Assembly: GCA_030867875.1 (NCBI GenBank)
Contig: JAOWCC010001634.1
Location: 9,938,778 to 10,002,777, forward strand
Reading direction: 5' to 3'
DNA length: 64,000 nucleotides
Source: Actinernus sp. WN-2022
Lineage: Eukaryota; Cnidaria; Anthozoa; Actiniaria; Actinernidae
Positions 23,001-38,000 of the stretch are shown in pieces. The translations under genes and the position numbers were made by a program. Position 1 is the first letter of the stretch. Each line of letters begins with the position of its first letter. Below the pieces are notes generated by a model. That model had not been told where the DNA came from. It was given only the letters and a program-made list of their open reading frames with translations, and did not search any database.

Positions 23001-26000
23001 GGCCCCTGTGGAAGCCAGTCTCGGCCCCTGTGGAAGCTAGTCTCGGCCCCTGTGGAAGCCAGTCTCGGCCCCTGTGGAAGCCAGTCTCGGCCCTTGTGGA
23101 AGCCAGTCTCGGCCCCTGTGGAAGCCAGTCTCGGCCCCTGTGGAAGCTAGTCTCGGCCCCTGTGGAAGCTAGTCTCGGCCCCTGTGGAAGCTAGTCTCGG
23201 CCCCTGTGGAAGCTAGTCTCGGCCCCTGTTAAAGCCAGTCTCGGCCCCTGTGGAAGCTAGTCTCGGCCCCTGTGGAAGCTAGTCTCGGCCCCTGTGGAAG
23301 CTAGTCTCGGCCCCTGTGGAAGCTAGTCTCGGACCCTGTGGAAGCTAGTCTCGGGCCGCGTGTTTGGAGTGCCGTGCCCAAAATGTTTGACGTGTGAACA
23401 GATAATTGTTTGTAATTAGTTTATTTTTGGAAAACGTGGTTACAAAGAAATTCAAGGACTTCAAGTACTTTTCTTGAACATGTTTGGATTCCAGGACTTA
23501 AGAACAGCAGTCGAATTCAAGGGTTTTTCATGACTGTGCGAACCACGTAAAAAAATAAATTACTCCGTTTTTTGTTCGGACTGAACGGAACTCTATGCAT
23601 GCACATCATTTTTCAAATCTGGTTGTGAGAAGCAATTAAAGGCGAATAAACTTCGGAAATAATAACACCAAATCTCGAAAGAAAACACTTTTCGTCTACA
23701 TCCCGTCGTCAATGTTGTCGCCGTCCAGTTGTTCGAAGCAATGGTAACGACTCCTCACTATCTCAACACGTTCCTGAATATTCAGTCTTAAAGTGCCTAT
23801 AACCCCTAGCTAGAAAGCATTGATTTGAGCGTAGTAAAGTGTTTAAAATCTTGTTCAACCTTTTTTGGGGGATTTATGGTCATAATATTGCTTTTAAATG
23901 GATTACAAATCCTTCAAATGACGTATCTTACGGGACATTGTGCTATATTGAAAATGAATTGAGTGATAACATTGAATTTCTTCATTGATACAGTTGTTTT
24001 TAGGTGTCAGACTTTGATACTTACAATCTGGGAGAAATATATTTTATTAGTATATACTACACCAGTGAATATCACTTTTCGCGCGCTCTGATTGGCTACT
24101 CAAACAGTGAATATTATAGGTAAATTCATTGCCTGACGAGGGAATTCCATGTTAAATTTCACGCGAAATTTAACGTGGAATTCCCGAGTCAGGCAATGAA
24201 TTTTCTTTGAATCCCATTGCATCTAGTGATTTACGAAAATAAATAAAGAATATACTCAGTCTGAAAGTTGCTGAAATTCCCGCCACGCGCCAGGAACCCA
24301 TTGCGCGGTAAACTAACGAGCGAATAGGAATCAAGCTAAAATTAGACTGAGACTCACACGATGTACTGTTCAACTAAAAGTGCAGTCGTTGCTCACACAA
24401 TTTGGTTTTCCGACATCAAAACTGGATTTTTATGCACGAAAACACCTGTATTTTATTTAGGTACACTTAATTTCGATCTAATCTTTACCAAGAAAGCGAA
24501 AGTGCATTACCTGGAGACAAAATTGTGAATGTTTGTGAAAGATTTAGAAAACCGGCGGCCTGTTGAAACCAGTTGTCGCTAAGTGAAAATCTAAAACCTG
24601 ACAAACCGAAGAGCTGCTGCACAAGTATATATACGCACAAACTTGTTAAGCAAATTACCAAATGTTAATGCTCAATTCTCACAATAAATAAACCTGTTTT
24701 TGAACTGTTGAATGTTACTTGTGTTCAGTCCACTCGTTTCCAAAATTTTCCTTCTACCGCGATTTTAGTACCGTTCTGTAGCCGTGCTTTTCGTCCTGCT
24801 TTTACTGTTTTCAGTCATTTAGCTTCTCTGTGTGAATATTACATCAATTAAATCAGCAAATCCAGGAAGCCCCAGCTTTTTCGTTCAAAATCACACATTT
24901 TTGCTGCAGTTGTTTTTGTCGATTCCTCGGATGATTAGAGTCGGTCTCTTGTTCAGTCGAGCGCCAAAACATAACATTTCTCGTGAAAAACGGAATAAAC
25001 GATATCTAATTTTCACGTTCTTTTACTACTGTTAACTTTGTGAATATCCTGATTTGTAATTTTAACATGATTTGTGTCTCTGTTCGCGATAATAAAAATA
25101 AACAAAATATTTACGCGCGGGCTTCCTGTACATCGTTGAATACAGCTTTTCAAGCCGTTGAATACAGCTTTCAAACCATTGAATTCCACAATATATTAAA
25201 CGCTCCGTTAGCCAATCAGCGCGCGAGTTTGAGTCGTGCAATGGGATTCGATTTCATATTCACCTCCGAGCGAAGCAGCGATCACCTCGCGCGAGTTTTT
25301 GTCCATTTGACAGAAATAAAATAACTACTTGGTGCTAGTTATTCACCTGCAGTGTGATTTTTCTTGTAGAGTCCTTTTTGCTTGCCTTTTTGAAACACGT
25401 TCAGACACAAGTGATTGTTTTTTGAAGCTTTTCATGCCATAATTTCCATTTTACAACGAATCAGACTTATGTAGTTTTTTGGATTCTCTCTTTCTCGACA
25501 ACTTTCCGAAGTATTATTACATTTGTTCAAAACGGGTTCAGTTTTTCTTGTCAATATCCAGCAATATTCATATACAGTGGAACCCGTAAAAATGAAGTGC
25601 AAGGGACCGGAAAATAGGTTCGTTTAAACGACTCCGGGTTATAACTCTTTTCCAGCAAGAGCACCAAAATATCCGCTATATATATCGGGGTGTTCTACTA
25701 ACAATTCAACAAGATTGTTGGAACTTTTATGAGTGACTCGGCACTTAGGCATAAGATAACATATGTGCTGAAATACACAACGTCCGGCTGTGTGGAGTGG
25801 TTTACATTTGTCAAGAATATTTAAACTGAAAGTTGAGCCATCCCAGAGGAATTAAAGATCCAACGAGAATTAACGAGAATTAATTGCCGTGCAAATGAAA
25901 CAATTATTCGTTACATCCCGGTAGATTTCAAGAATGAGCCTCAAACTTCTGTTCGATATAATCGGGTTCGCTATAATCGGGTTCGTTATATCCGGGATCT

Positions 26001-29000
26001 AATCCATACTAACTACTGTATATTTGCCGGACTGAAAAAAAACAAGTTCGATATATCGGGGACTTCGTTATAACGGGGTTCCACTGTAATTATCCCATTA
26101 GCGCTAACACGGTAGGCATCAGCTGTTATTTAAGCCATAGTTATTAAGACAACCTTGGCCACACGCGAGTTAATTTCTGTTATGTAATATTCATATCTAG
26201 AGCTCGCATCATCAAGAACTTAAAGCCATAAAACAAAACAACAATTTCACTTCGATAAACAATCATTTCACATCTACTTTAACAATGTGTCTTGATAAAA
26301 CAAATTCAAACTACGAAATAAAAACAATCGTGACGGGTTTTGGCGAGGTTAGAATCTAGAAATAATATCACTTGCTGTCACTCAACTGAGACGAAAAATT
26401 TGACTTGAGTTTTTGTATTCAAATTAACTTGCAATTGATGCATGAATAGCATTTCGCTAACACACCACACACAAAGCTACGACTCCCAGTTCGATTTAGT
26501 ATTGAAGTCAACGCTTGTAAGATGCCATTGTATAGCGCTGTTACCTTGAATTAGCCGTGCAGGCCGCGTTGACTTCGTTCCGTGATAATACACTTGTGCT
26601 AGCCGTTTCTTCATCTTCTTCAAGTCCTAGATTTTTCTCTCCAAACAGACGAATTACTTCACAGCCTTTGAGTTTAGGGTTATGAATCCTCCACAAATCT
26701 TCATCAAATAGTAGCGACTAGGTCCAGCTATGAACGTGCAATCTTACGAAATCGAAATTACGCGATATGGTAGTTTCTAATGAGATAAACCTGAACATAA
26801 ATGATGCGATTCTATTAAGCGATGCTAATAACGCTTCAGGCGGTCCAAGGAAGGAACAATGTCCATACCACACTTCAATAAACTGTCACAACAGAAGAAT
26901 TTCAAATTGTCTAATGCCTTTTATGCGCCCTCCTTTCTTCATAAACAATTCGCTACTCTCGGCAAGCAGTATGACATAGCTGGTGGTATGTTAAGTTTAT
27001 TAAATAGACTTCAATTATGGAAATTTAGTCATGACAACAGAAGCACCAGAAACACTTACTCCCACTTTAGTAAGTAATCATTTCACTAAAAATTAAAACA
27101 CAAAAACAACATGATCATTAACGCAATTTAACTACGAGCTCGAATTAAAAGTTTCTATCGGCTGTTAGTATAAACCAACTAGTGGACTATTACAAATCCT
27201 GCATTCTGATTGGCTACGCTACTATAGGTAGTATTCTGTATCAAATGAAACAGAATACTAACTATGCTAGCATTAGAATGAAGGAGGCAGAGTTCAGTCC
27301 CACTAGTTTTCAAAAATAAGGGTCACTAGGACCCCCCCTCTTCAGTTAAATGGGGGTCCTTTCTATTTTTCAAGGGTCCCCTGGCCCCTGCCTAGTACCT
27401 ATACTAATAGCTGACTGCAGTATTTCAACAACCACCGAAAAGGGAATTGCTCTGGAGAAAAGGTGGAACTCTTATAATTATAAAACTAAGGTAACAACTA
27501 CATGTATGCGTGGAATGGGATGCAGCTTCCTGTACGAAAGTCCCCGCCTGTTAAACGAGCAATAGACGAGAAAATTAGTGACGTAAACGAATGCCGTATC
27601 CTTTTCCGAAGATGTATGTTAGCAAAATTCGTACCATGTTCGGAATATGAGATTTTCATGGCTAACTCGCTTATTATTACTGGCGAGTCCCCACAAATCA
27701 CTTAGCGGCGATTACGTAACAATGACGTCATCGGTCACGTAATTTTAAGTACATGCCCATATCTCCCTCATTTCTTAAGCAAGGCAGCTCAAACTTTGAC
27801 ATGTATGGTATTGGGTCCCCACGATTAATTAGTACATCGGTCACGTGATTTTTAGTATATGCCAAAATAGCTCACTGACCATCCACAAATTGCCCTTAGG
27901 GACCCTATGTTACTTTATACAAACTTCTTCATGATCTTTCGAAACTTTTCTGGGAGAATTTAGTGGGGTTGTCTTGTCTCTTCGTTGCAGTCAAGAAAAT
28001 CCTTAGAGGTTTAGATCTTATTTAGCTTTTCTGACCGGAATGTTCATTTTCTTGCTGCTCATTTAAGCTGTTTACATCTTCCTCTGTGATTTTAACAAAC
28101 CTGCATGCTGCCATCTTTGTACAAATATGTAGTTCAAAAGGCGGCAAGTATGACGTCATACATCCGGGAGACGAGTGGCGTATGTTCCACATCTTACTCC
28201 ATGGATTCTATGAATGGTTGAAATCCTGACATTTATATAATGAGAGTTAGATTTGTCCACTTACTGTCAGCAGGTTTGTTCACTTTGCTGTTCACACTAA
28301 GCTCTCCATCGTATGGTCCTGTCAGCCTGGCACTCACCAGGGAAGGTTTCACTGTAATGTAAAGTTAGTACAGATTAGTGGTTTTGAGTACATTACCATA
28401 GTCTGAGCGGGTTTTGATTGAGTGTTGAAAGTAATAAGTAAGTGATTGCTTTGTTTTTAGTTTTCCTATTGGCTGTGGAAAATGTGTTGTAATTATCAGC
28501 CAATCAATGATCAGAAGTAGATTTGGTATTTTCACCAGCCACTTTGACACTAATGGTAGCCTGCTAGCTAATGACTAGTACAATTTGGTTTTTGGCTAGT
28601 AGATTTTGTCTAGTAAGAACAGACATGACAATAGCTATTAGGCTGCCAGATCAAAAAGTGTCAAGCCCTACACTCTTGGACAACATTACTTGACACATCC
28701 AATATTTTGAGCTTCAAAACACAATAAATTCAATGTTTTCTCCTGACACTCCCCCAGTTATGCACAGTTAACCACACAAAACGTTGCCCTTTCAACAATG
28801 AATTGGGATAGGGAGGGAGGGTGGGTAGAAAATTTTCAAAAGGGAATTACAATGGAGGACGGATCTAGTAAGATTGTCTAGGTTAATGTTATTTACCTTC
28901 TCTAAGTGGAGAAAATAACTCCTCCTCCTCCTCCTTGATGCCGTTCTGCTGTAACATCACTATTCCGGCAGATGACGACTCACTTGGTTGAGTTGGAGCA

Positions 29001-32000
29001 GAATCCTGAGGGGCAGTCCTCTGAGGCTCTTTTGGTAGACTATGAGGGAGTGGTTTGATCTTTAAGGGGTTCACAGATATCACTGATTTGGTAGTCTTGT
29101 TTGGAGGGAGAGATGTACCCTGTGGATTGTATCAAGACCAACTCTCTTTAGAAGCTCTTAAAACTACAAAATGAAGGGAGCTTCCTGTTCAGCACAGCAA
29201 ACGAAAGTAGCTAAATTTGTAAACCATTGGTTCAGCATTCAAGCCAACATGAGACCCAAAGCATGAGCTCTGTCCCTACACACACAAAATGAACTCAGCC
29301 AATATCCCCATCTGGATCTCATGCTCTCTCTAGTATACATTTTGTGTATTTTGTTTGACAACATTAAAACGGAAATGTTTAGGCCAAATAAAATCAATGT
29401 TGTGTTTCTGGTAACCCAACTGGCCTGGATATTTTCATGCCGACGTAAACCGTTTTAATGCTATTTTCCAAGACTTGAAACAGATAAAATAAAACTACAT
29501 GTAAAAATATTAAAACAATGAGAAGTATGTCAATGATGACTTCTAGTTACAGTGTGTCTTCAGTAAAATCACACAAACATGACAACAACATAAACACAGG
29601 GTTAACTCGCAAAAAAAAAAAGCAAAAAATTCACAACGTTCTGGCAACAATAACCCCTTTGCATTACCAATAGTTCTTCACAATCTATTAACCCAACACC
29701 ATTTTGTTTTGACCGCATGGCATCACTGGTTACAAGTCCTCAGGTAATAAAACAAAAGCATGGCAGCTGTGAAACGTAATGTTGGACAACCGCTTTTTTA
29801 CAGTGCATATTGTTCACTTTAGCCAAAGTAAAATTACCTTATTTGGTGCCATGGCATTTTGGAACTTTAGGCACTGGACGGATGACATGTGAGCAACCTG
29901 AACAGTGACAGGTGATGAGCCACTGCGCAAGTCATAAACACAGATCTTACCTGGAACAAAAACAATGACAATACAGGAATTATTACTCTGAACTGAACTC
30001 CTGGTTCATGTTCATGTAATATTTGACTCCAAGTTACTTGCTATTTCAGTTTGTCATAAGCTTGCATTAACACCACAACTTTATTTAGTGTTTAGTCTTC
30101 CAGTTAACCCTAGAAGGGATCTACACTGTATTAATCAGGGACAAGAATTCCTCAGTCAAATTGGAATTTAGGTTGGTTTTTGAGGGAGAGAGGAAAATGG
30201 AAAACCCCATCTGAACATGTCAAATCTCTACATTGAAGATGCTTTATGGCCAAGCGCCTCAGTATATCAGTGAACTGTTACAGGAATATCGGCCTTCCCG
30301 CTCACTACGTTCTAGTTCTCAGAACTTACTAGTGGTCTAGATCGAGTACTGTAACATATGGTGATAGAGCATATTCGATAGCGGCACCAAAACTATGAAA
30401 CACTTTACCAGAACATATTAGAAAATGTGATACTGTAAGCATGTTTAATTATCTAAACTTAATACTTATCTTTTCCAAAACCTTAGCTAGCCAATAAGTA
30501 AATAAAATAAAATTTCCCCAACAGACCCCAGTGACCACACACGGGAAAACGTACACTAACGATTATCCGTTAAACGATCTAAACCGTTTGCTATCCGTTT
30601 AAACGATTTTACAAACCGTTTAAACGGTTTGGCAGATCGTTAGAAATTTTTGCTTGCCCGTTTAAACGATCTGGCAAAGCGTTTGCTCTTCAACCCAAAC
30701 CGTTTAAACGGTTTGGCAGATCGTTAGAAATTTTTGCTTGCCCGTTTAAACGATCTGACAAAGCGTTTGCTCAGCAAGCCAAACCATTTTTTTTTGTAGA
30801 TCGTTCTACACTCTAGTCTAGTCGTTTACAAACCTTAATTATGCAATACAGTTGCGCGCAAAAGTAATGCAAGTGAATTTCGTTCTTTATTACGTTCGAA
30901 TGTTCATCAAAATTTCGATTAGCCTGACGTTTCGAAACGAATTTTCGAAAATACGAATACGAAAATTCGTTGCACTTGTACATTACCCCAAGAAAAGGAT
31001 AAACTAGAAAGCTAATTATCAAATGCGCTCGTCCTGAAATTACAGTACAGCTCAAAAATAATGCATCCGCAAGAAATACCGCAAGAAATACCGCAAGAAG
31101 TTGATAACCCGCTTTTTGCACCTCAACCGCAACCCCTGAAGAACACGAACAAAGTTAAACAATGCAAAAAGTTTCAAGTCTAGTGCAATGCAATAACTTC
31201 GAGACGCGAGTAGAATGCACGCTAGTTCGTGGTTTGGTTACAAGTGTGCACGGCAAATTTATTTTGACAGCCTTTCGGTAATATTTTTGATTAACTTATT
31301 TTCAAAGACATTGAGATGTTTTTAACAATTTGCTTTCGTTTATGGTAGTGTTTATTAATTATTTCTTTCGTTCTGCCAGGTTTCCCTGGTTTTGCAGGTC
31401 GACCGACATCTGTGATTTGCACGTTGAGCGATTATTGTTGAGTCGATCGCAATATGCAAATTACTACCTCGTTGTTGACCTTCAAAGTTTTGGGAAGACT
31501 ATTCAATGAATTAAAGCGCATTTAATTCAAAAGGATTTTACTTTACCAGGAGAAGTTTTCTGGTAAGAGTAGACGTTTTGCATGTCTTTCATTTCAAACT
31601 TGGCTTCAAAATTCTGTTCACATTCTCAGAAAGTTGCAGCGAACAAAAATTAGACTGACACGTTCTGCCTGACACGTTCACGCCTGACACGTTCACGCCT
31701 AACTGACTGCACGTGGAGAAATTCAGACTCCAAAGAAGTCGATATTTTAATTTAAAAAGTATTGTCTTTATTAGTACCGAAAACATTTGCAATGATTTAA
31801 GCCGAAACCTTGAACAACACATGAATGTGCCATAAATGTGAAAGTACAGACGCTAAAGTTTATTTGGTGTTATGGCTTTAAAGCGGGTCTCCGCCGGTAA
31901 TGGAACTGAAGTCTTTGCTTGCCCGTTCAGAACACTTGAAGACCGAATTTGTTTCTGCACTCTGGAGGACTCCTGGCGTTCCCTAGAATAGATTTCAGGA

Positions 32001-35000
32001 GGTTTTCTGTGGTATTCTTCGAGAACGTCCCAGCAAAATGGCTCCGATGCGAAGGTCGAAGACAAGTGCAATTCTCTTTTAAAAGTTTTTTTGTTGAATT
32101 TAAATCAGCCGTTTTTGAGCCTTGAAATCCTTCTCATGCACAAATAATTGGTATCTTATTTTCAGACTCAAGTCTTATTTTATATATCCCGTTTCAGAAA
32201 AAGACCAACATAAGAAATGCTGTTCTTAATTTAAAAATGATGGAACTGAAACTAAGTATATTTGTACTGAATTTAAGAATTTCTGTCTTTTACTAAGAAT
32301 TTTATAAAGAACAGAAAATGTAATGCGTTCAGTTTGTAGGTTAGGGTTAGTGCACAACACGAGAAGCCGCCTTGAAAACCTCGCCAAACATCACTTTGAA
32401 GCTCGAGGTGCATGGGTTTTATTTCTAAAGGCGTCTATGATGCGATGTTACGTAGAACTTTGAAAATGATTATTTCGTTAAAGCGGCTTCTTGCGTTGTG
32501 CATGGTTCTTGTGCAACGAGTTAGCGCTAAATTTAGAGCAGCCTGCGTCCCCAATAATTCAACTTCTAGCTCATTGAATACCTCGCCAAGCAAATCATTT
32601 TGAAGCTCGAGGTGCATGGGTTTTATTTCTAAAGGCGTCTATGATGCGATGTTACGTAGAACTTTGAAAATTATTATTTCGTTAAAGCGGCTTCTTGCGT
32701 TGTGCATGGTTCTTGTGCAACGAGTTAGCGCTTAATTTAGAGCAGCCTGCGTTCCCAATAATTCAACTTCTATCGTATTCACCTATCGTGAAGTGAAATA
32801 CATTACACTTCATGTGAAGTGAAATTTCCCTTTTATTCCCTTTTATAATCAATAAAAGAACAGTGCTGAGCCGCATCCGATCCCCAGAGATTCAAATGAC
32901 AAAGGACATGGCGGCCATGTTGGTGTACAGAACAAAAGAAGCTAACGAAAAATCTATTGTTAACTGTACACCAACATGGCGGCTATGACGTAACGTGCAA
33001 AGGGTCCATAGTTCATCAGCCGCCTTTGAGTTTGATGCAAGTCATACCGCCAAAGTAAACAAAAGGACATCCACAGACTAGTTAGACAGACAGACAGACA
33101 TATTTTATTTGGAGTCTTATACAATAAAGTACATAGACTAAAGTCCAAATAACTATACTAACTATAAATAGTGATTACATATCATTATTTCACAGAACTT
33201 CATATCTGTATTCAATATATATTTATGACAGATAGGACTGTAGGGTAACTAGTGGATAAAATGTAATAATTATAGCCCCATACTATAAAGTTCAAGAACG
33301 CTCGCATCGACGCCTTTTTTCAAGGCATTCGTAAATAAACTTGGCACTTAATGCTTGGAGAGATTTGGGTGGGTCGATAATGAGACGAAATTTCACGTTC
33401 TCATTTATGTGAGTTAAATTCTTATTGAGAGTTGAGCAAATTGATGAGAAAAGTTCAATTCTTAGATCGTCATAATTTCTACATCTGACTAGAAAGTGAA
33501 TCTCGTCTTCGACTTCGGTCCCACACTGTGAACAAATTCGTTCTTCAGGCTTTTTGTAAGGTCTCGCATGCCTTCCTCTTTCAATTTCTAGACTGTGGTT
33601 GCTGATTCTCAATTTAGTCATGGCTGTTCTGTGTTTCAGCACAGTGACAGTTTTTAGATAATTTTCACAATTATAACTGGTTTTAAATAGTCGGAATGTT
33701 GCGTTCATCGTTATGAATTTCACTTGTCCATGTCTGTATTTCATTATCAATTATTCTTTGTTTGATTAAAGGGAGCCATAATTTATGAGAATCTAAATCT
33801 TGCTGTTCAATCCAATAGCTACCAAAACCTAGACGATATAAGAATGTTCTGATTTTTTTGCTCCAGAAAGCTACGCTCGTCTCGTTTTTAATGTCTACGT
33901 AAACCAAACTGGACAACCCAGGAATTTCCTTCTGAGAACCACTGATTAATTTCAGCCAAAATTTTATACTTTTATATTTTGAGTCTACTCTCATAGGGAG
34001 TCGACCTAATTCTGCTCTGCAGGCATTATTGCTAGAATATTTACCGACTCCAAGTAACATTTTGCAGAATTCAATTTGTACATATTCAATAGAATCCTTA
34101 TCTAGATTATCGGGATTGTCGACACCGTATACTTCACTACCGTATAGCAATATAGGTTTGATGAGGGAGTCGAACAGTTTCATTGTTAATCTAACGTTAG
34201 TTCTGAAATGATCCCCCATTTCTTTTCTTAGCCGTTTGTATAAAGCCTTAAGGGCGATTTTCTTTAGCTCTTGTTTTGCTAGGTTGAAATTACCATATGC
34301 GCTGAGCATCAGCCCCAGATATTTGTAACATTTAACATTTTATAGTTCCTTTTGGTTAAGGAAAAAAGCATAATTATTCATTTCTTCCCCGGTGTTATTA
34401 AAGACCATAATTTTAGTTTTAGTAAGGTTGACTTCAATGCCATTAATTAAGCTGTATTCTTCTAGTTTGTCGAGACGTTTTTGTAGCCCAACGTGGCTAC
34501 TGGACATTAAGACTAAATCGTCAGCATACAGTAGACAGCTTGCAGGTTTACTTGCAATTTGAATGTCATCTGTGAAGGCTTCGTTTATTGTTTCAGGTAG
34601 GTCACTTAAGAAAATGTTAAAAAGTGTAGGAGAGAGTATGCAGCCTTGTTTTACTCCTGAGAGACATCTAAAATCGTTGGTTACTTCATTATTAAGCTTA
34701 ACCGCTGAAAAATCCTCAGAGTACATCGTTTCTATGATGGACAAAAAGTCACGCATTTGTCACTGAACTCCCCCCCCCCCCCCCCCAAAAAAAAAGGGGG
34801 AAAAACACACGAATAAATCCAAGGCTTAAGAAAGATTGCCAGGCCGACAGAACTGCCTGATCTCACGGTACAGGTATCTCTTTCGCTCGTCTGAGAAACC
34901 CTCTGGTCTGACGACTTCAGGAAGGACTGAGTGTGGTGGGAGGACTGCCTGGTCCCTTAGTAACATGAAAGATTGTTCGACTGACGATATATTCTCCTTA

Positions 35001-38000
35001 CAGTAAACCATGCCAAGATGGTCTCGTGAACAACGAAAGTGATGATATTTCTTAATGTTTGGCAACTTACGATAGAACTGTTCTAAAACTAAACTCCAAT
35101 CATACACAGGAACGACCACTCTGCCATCGTGCGTGTCTGCTAGCTGCGCCTTATTTACACCTCTACTACTAGACGGTTCAACCATACGCGCAAATTCATA
35201 CAACGACGAAATATAGTTTACTTCGTATGCTTTCTTGATCATTCCAAAAAAACGGTCCGGGCCAAACTTCGTGTGTCCAGTGATAAGAAAGGAATACTTG
35301 ACTGTGTTATGCATCTTCATTATGATCCGCCATGCCAAATACCATAGAAAGTAATTGTTCTTGTTCTGTCCAGCGCAGTTGTCGGCATGAAGGTGAACAT
35401 CTGTTTCACCCAGTCCATGATGTTCAAAATAATAATGTAAATAACTTATTGTGGCGTTCGCTCCTTTTCCAGTCGCGACAACCTCATCAATGAGAAAGTT
35501 AACTTGCTGCGGAAGTCCCTCGCACATGACACCGAAAATTCCGCACTTCCTTGGTGTCTTAAAATAAATAGGACCTGGCTGCATTGGGTTGCTCGGTACA
35601 TGTACTTGCTGGGCATAGTCAAATGAATAGTGCATAGTAGCGGTCCAGGAACAGGCGTCCAGAGACTCGTTCGTAGTTCTCATCCTTCTATTTTCTAACA
35701 CCTCGGTAGCTTTCGTACAAGCACTGCGGTAGCCGTTACGTTCCGCTTGGGCACTATTGAGGTGTGCTTGTTGCTCTCTGGTGCACTCCGACTTTTCAGA
35801 ATCGGCCAGGTTGGCCGCTCTCAGTACTTTTAACGTGTTTTCTTGGCAGGTCATGCAAAGGTCAGTTCTGGGCTTTGCAACAACAACATTCGGATAAAAT
35901 TGTCCCCGGATCTCCAAGAACTTTGAGTAACTCATCATAGGTTGCTTCTCCGCCGCGTCGCACATTGTGGTATAGGCCTTCCACACACTTGTCTTCGTCT
36001 CGCATGAGGAAAGCAGTTTGATGTCATCACTTTTATAACCAGGGATCCTTCCAGGTAAGATAATGGCGTTTTCTTCGACGTAGTTTGTTATAAAGGCTTT
36101 CACATCTTCCAGCGATGACTGTGGAAGCGCATTCCATGGAAGTCTCTTGTGATTGCCATGTACCCTCTGCAAAATTCCATTGGTCTCATAATGTTCCTTT
36201 AGGACTTCGGCGAAATCTGGAGTAGCTGATCCCATAAAGGTGCAAAAAAATTTCTTTGCATATTGTTCTAGACTGGAAAAGAAAATTGCACCGTGAACTC
36301 CGTGTTCGTTTTTCGCCAATTCCCTCGCTTCGAGTGAAAGCTTGAATACTGGCCAGAATGACCAGATCTAGCTCTCCACTAGAAAGTTCTAGTACGTTAT
36401 TCAGATTGAATAACAGTCTCCTCTGTGAACTGTTTCGAGCACGGCTCGCCTTTTGGCCCAAGGCAACATCCACAACTGTCATTCAAGAATTTTTTTAACT
36501 TTTGAACAGGCTCGTCGTCAGTTTCTCTCATCATCTCCGTCGCGCTCGTCTTCATCTATTTCGTATTTCGTGAAGTGCGAGTTCGGAATTTTTAAAGTTG
36601 TTATTAAACAAAAACTTTGTTTTGGGGTTGTCATGGAAACATTGAAATGAAACTGACAATTGTGCACGCTGTGTGGGTTAGGTGAAATTCTAATTACGGT
36701 ACCCCCCTGGGCCTGGTTGTTCGAAGCAAGGGTAAGCGCTACCCCGGGGTTATATCGCTACCCCGGGGTTATATCGCTACCCCGGGGTTATATCGCTACC
36801 CCGAGGGTAATATAAACTGAACAGATTACAATTACAGATTTAGCGTTATCCGAGGCATAAAGTTACCTTTTCTTTTTTCTTTTGTCCAGGTGATCTTAGA
36901 AAGCCGCGCACTTGACAATAGTTTTTTTTCCCTAGTTTCTATGCATTTAATTCCAATTCGGCTTCAGATAGAGCTGGAAAAAAACAATTACTATGTAAAG
37001 TGCATTTGGGCTTCCTGTGGTCACATGAACCGAAAGACCCATACTATAGCCCAAAGTGCTCAATTACACAGAAAAGCTAGAATAAATGCTGCCTTTCATT
37101 CAAAGGGCTCTTGGCAGTGATCATTCATGGAGGGATATCAAGCGGTTAGAAAGCGAAGATTCATATATCGACTGTGAACTCCGAAATACTAAACTCTAAA
37201 GCGAACAGTGAGACAAACGAAGTTTGCTAATGGAGACCATGTGCTTTCATCGACCGTACTTATGTCTTGTCAAGGTAACCAACACATGTTTAGGTTTATT
37301 TTTTATGCTTAAAACCTTGTTTTTATTGCTTCAAGAACATATCTAGAGAATAAAATTATAATGTTAGAACTGGAAAAGCATCAAAACAAGCCCCAATTTA
37401 GCAACAGATATTTCGATTAGCCTGACGTTTCGAAACGAATTTTCGAAAACACGAATTCGAAAATTCGTTGCAGTTGTACATTTATACCCCAACAAAAGAT
37501 AAACTAGAAAGATAATTATCAAATGCGCTCGTCCTGAAATTACAGTACACTCAAAAATAATGCACCCGCAAGAAATACCACAAGAACCCGCAAGAAGTTG
37601 ATAACCCGCTTTTTGCGCCTCAACCGCAAGAACACGAACAAAGTTAACCATGCAAAAAATTCCAATGCAATAACTTCAAGACGCGAGTAGAATACACGCT
37701 AGTTCGTGGTTTGTTTACAAGTGTGCACGGCAAATCTATTTTGACAGCCTTTCTGTAATATTTTTGATTAACTTATTTTCAAATAGGCTCGGTTTCAGCC
37801 GTTGGGGTGTCGTCTCTCCAAAGCTTCCCCCCCACTAACGGCTGGGCGCGCGGTCAACACACCATCTGATTAACTTCAATATTTTTCATTTATTTGCGTG
37901 TAGCGTAGGTTCGATTCCGCGTAAACTTTCAAAACACATTGGAATTCTTTAAACTAAAACTGCAAGTGTGAAATTAATTCGACGTAGGTAAAGGTTTTAT

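Noticed and set aside
22519..23194. Three overlapping long ORFs (173-223 codons) with repeating CGSQSRPLWKPVSA peptides
   Set aside because: They are one minisatellite read in three frames; a 22-bp stop-free unit keeps every frame open. No start context or domain.
22611..23354. CRISPR array
   Set aside because: The repeats are directly adjacent with no unique spacers, and the window is animal DNA.
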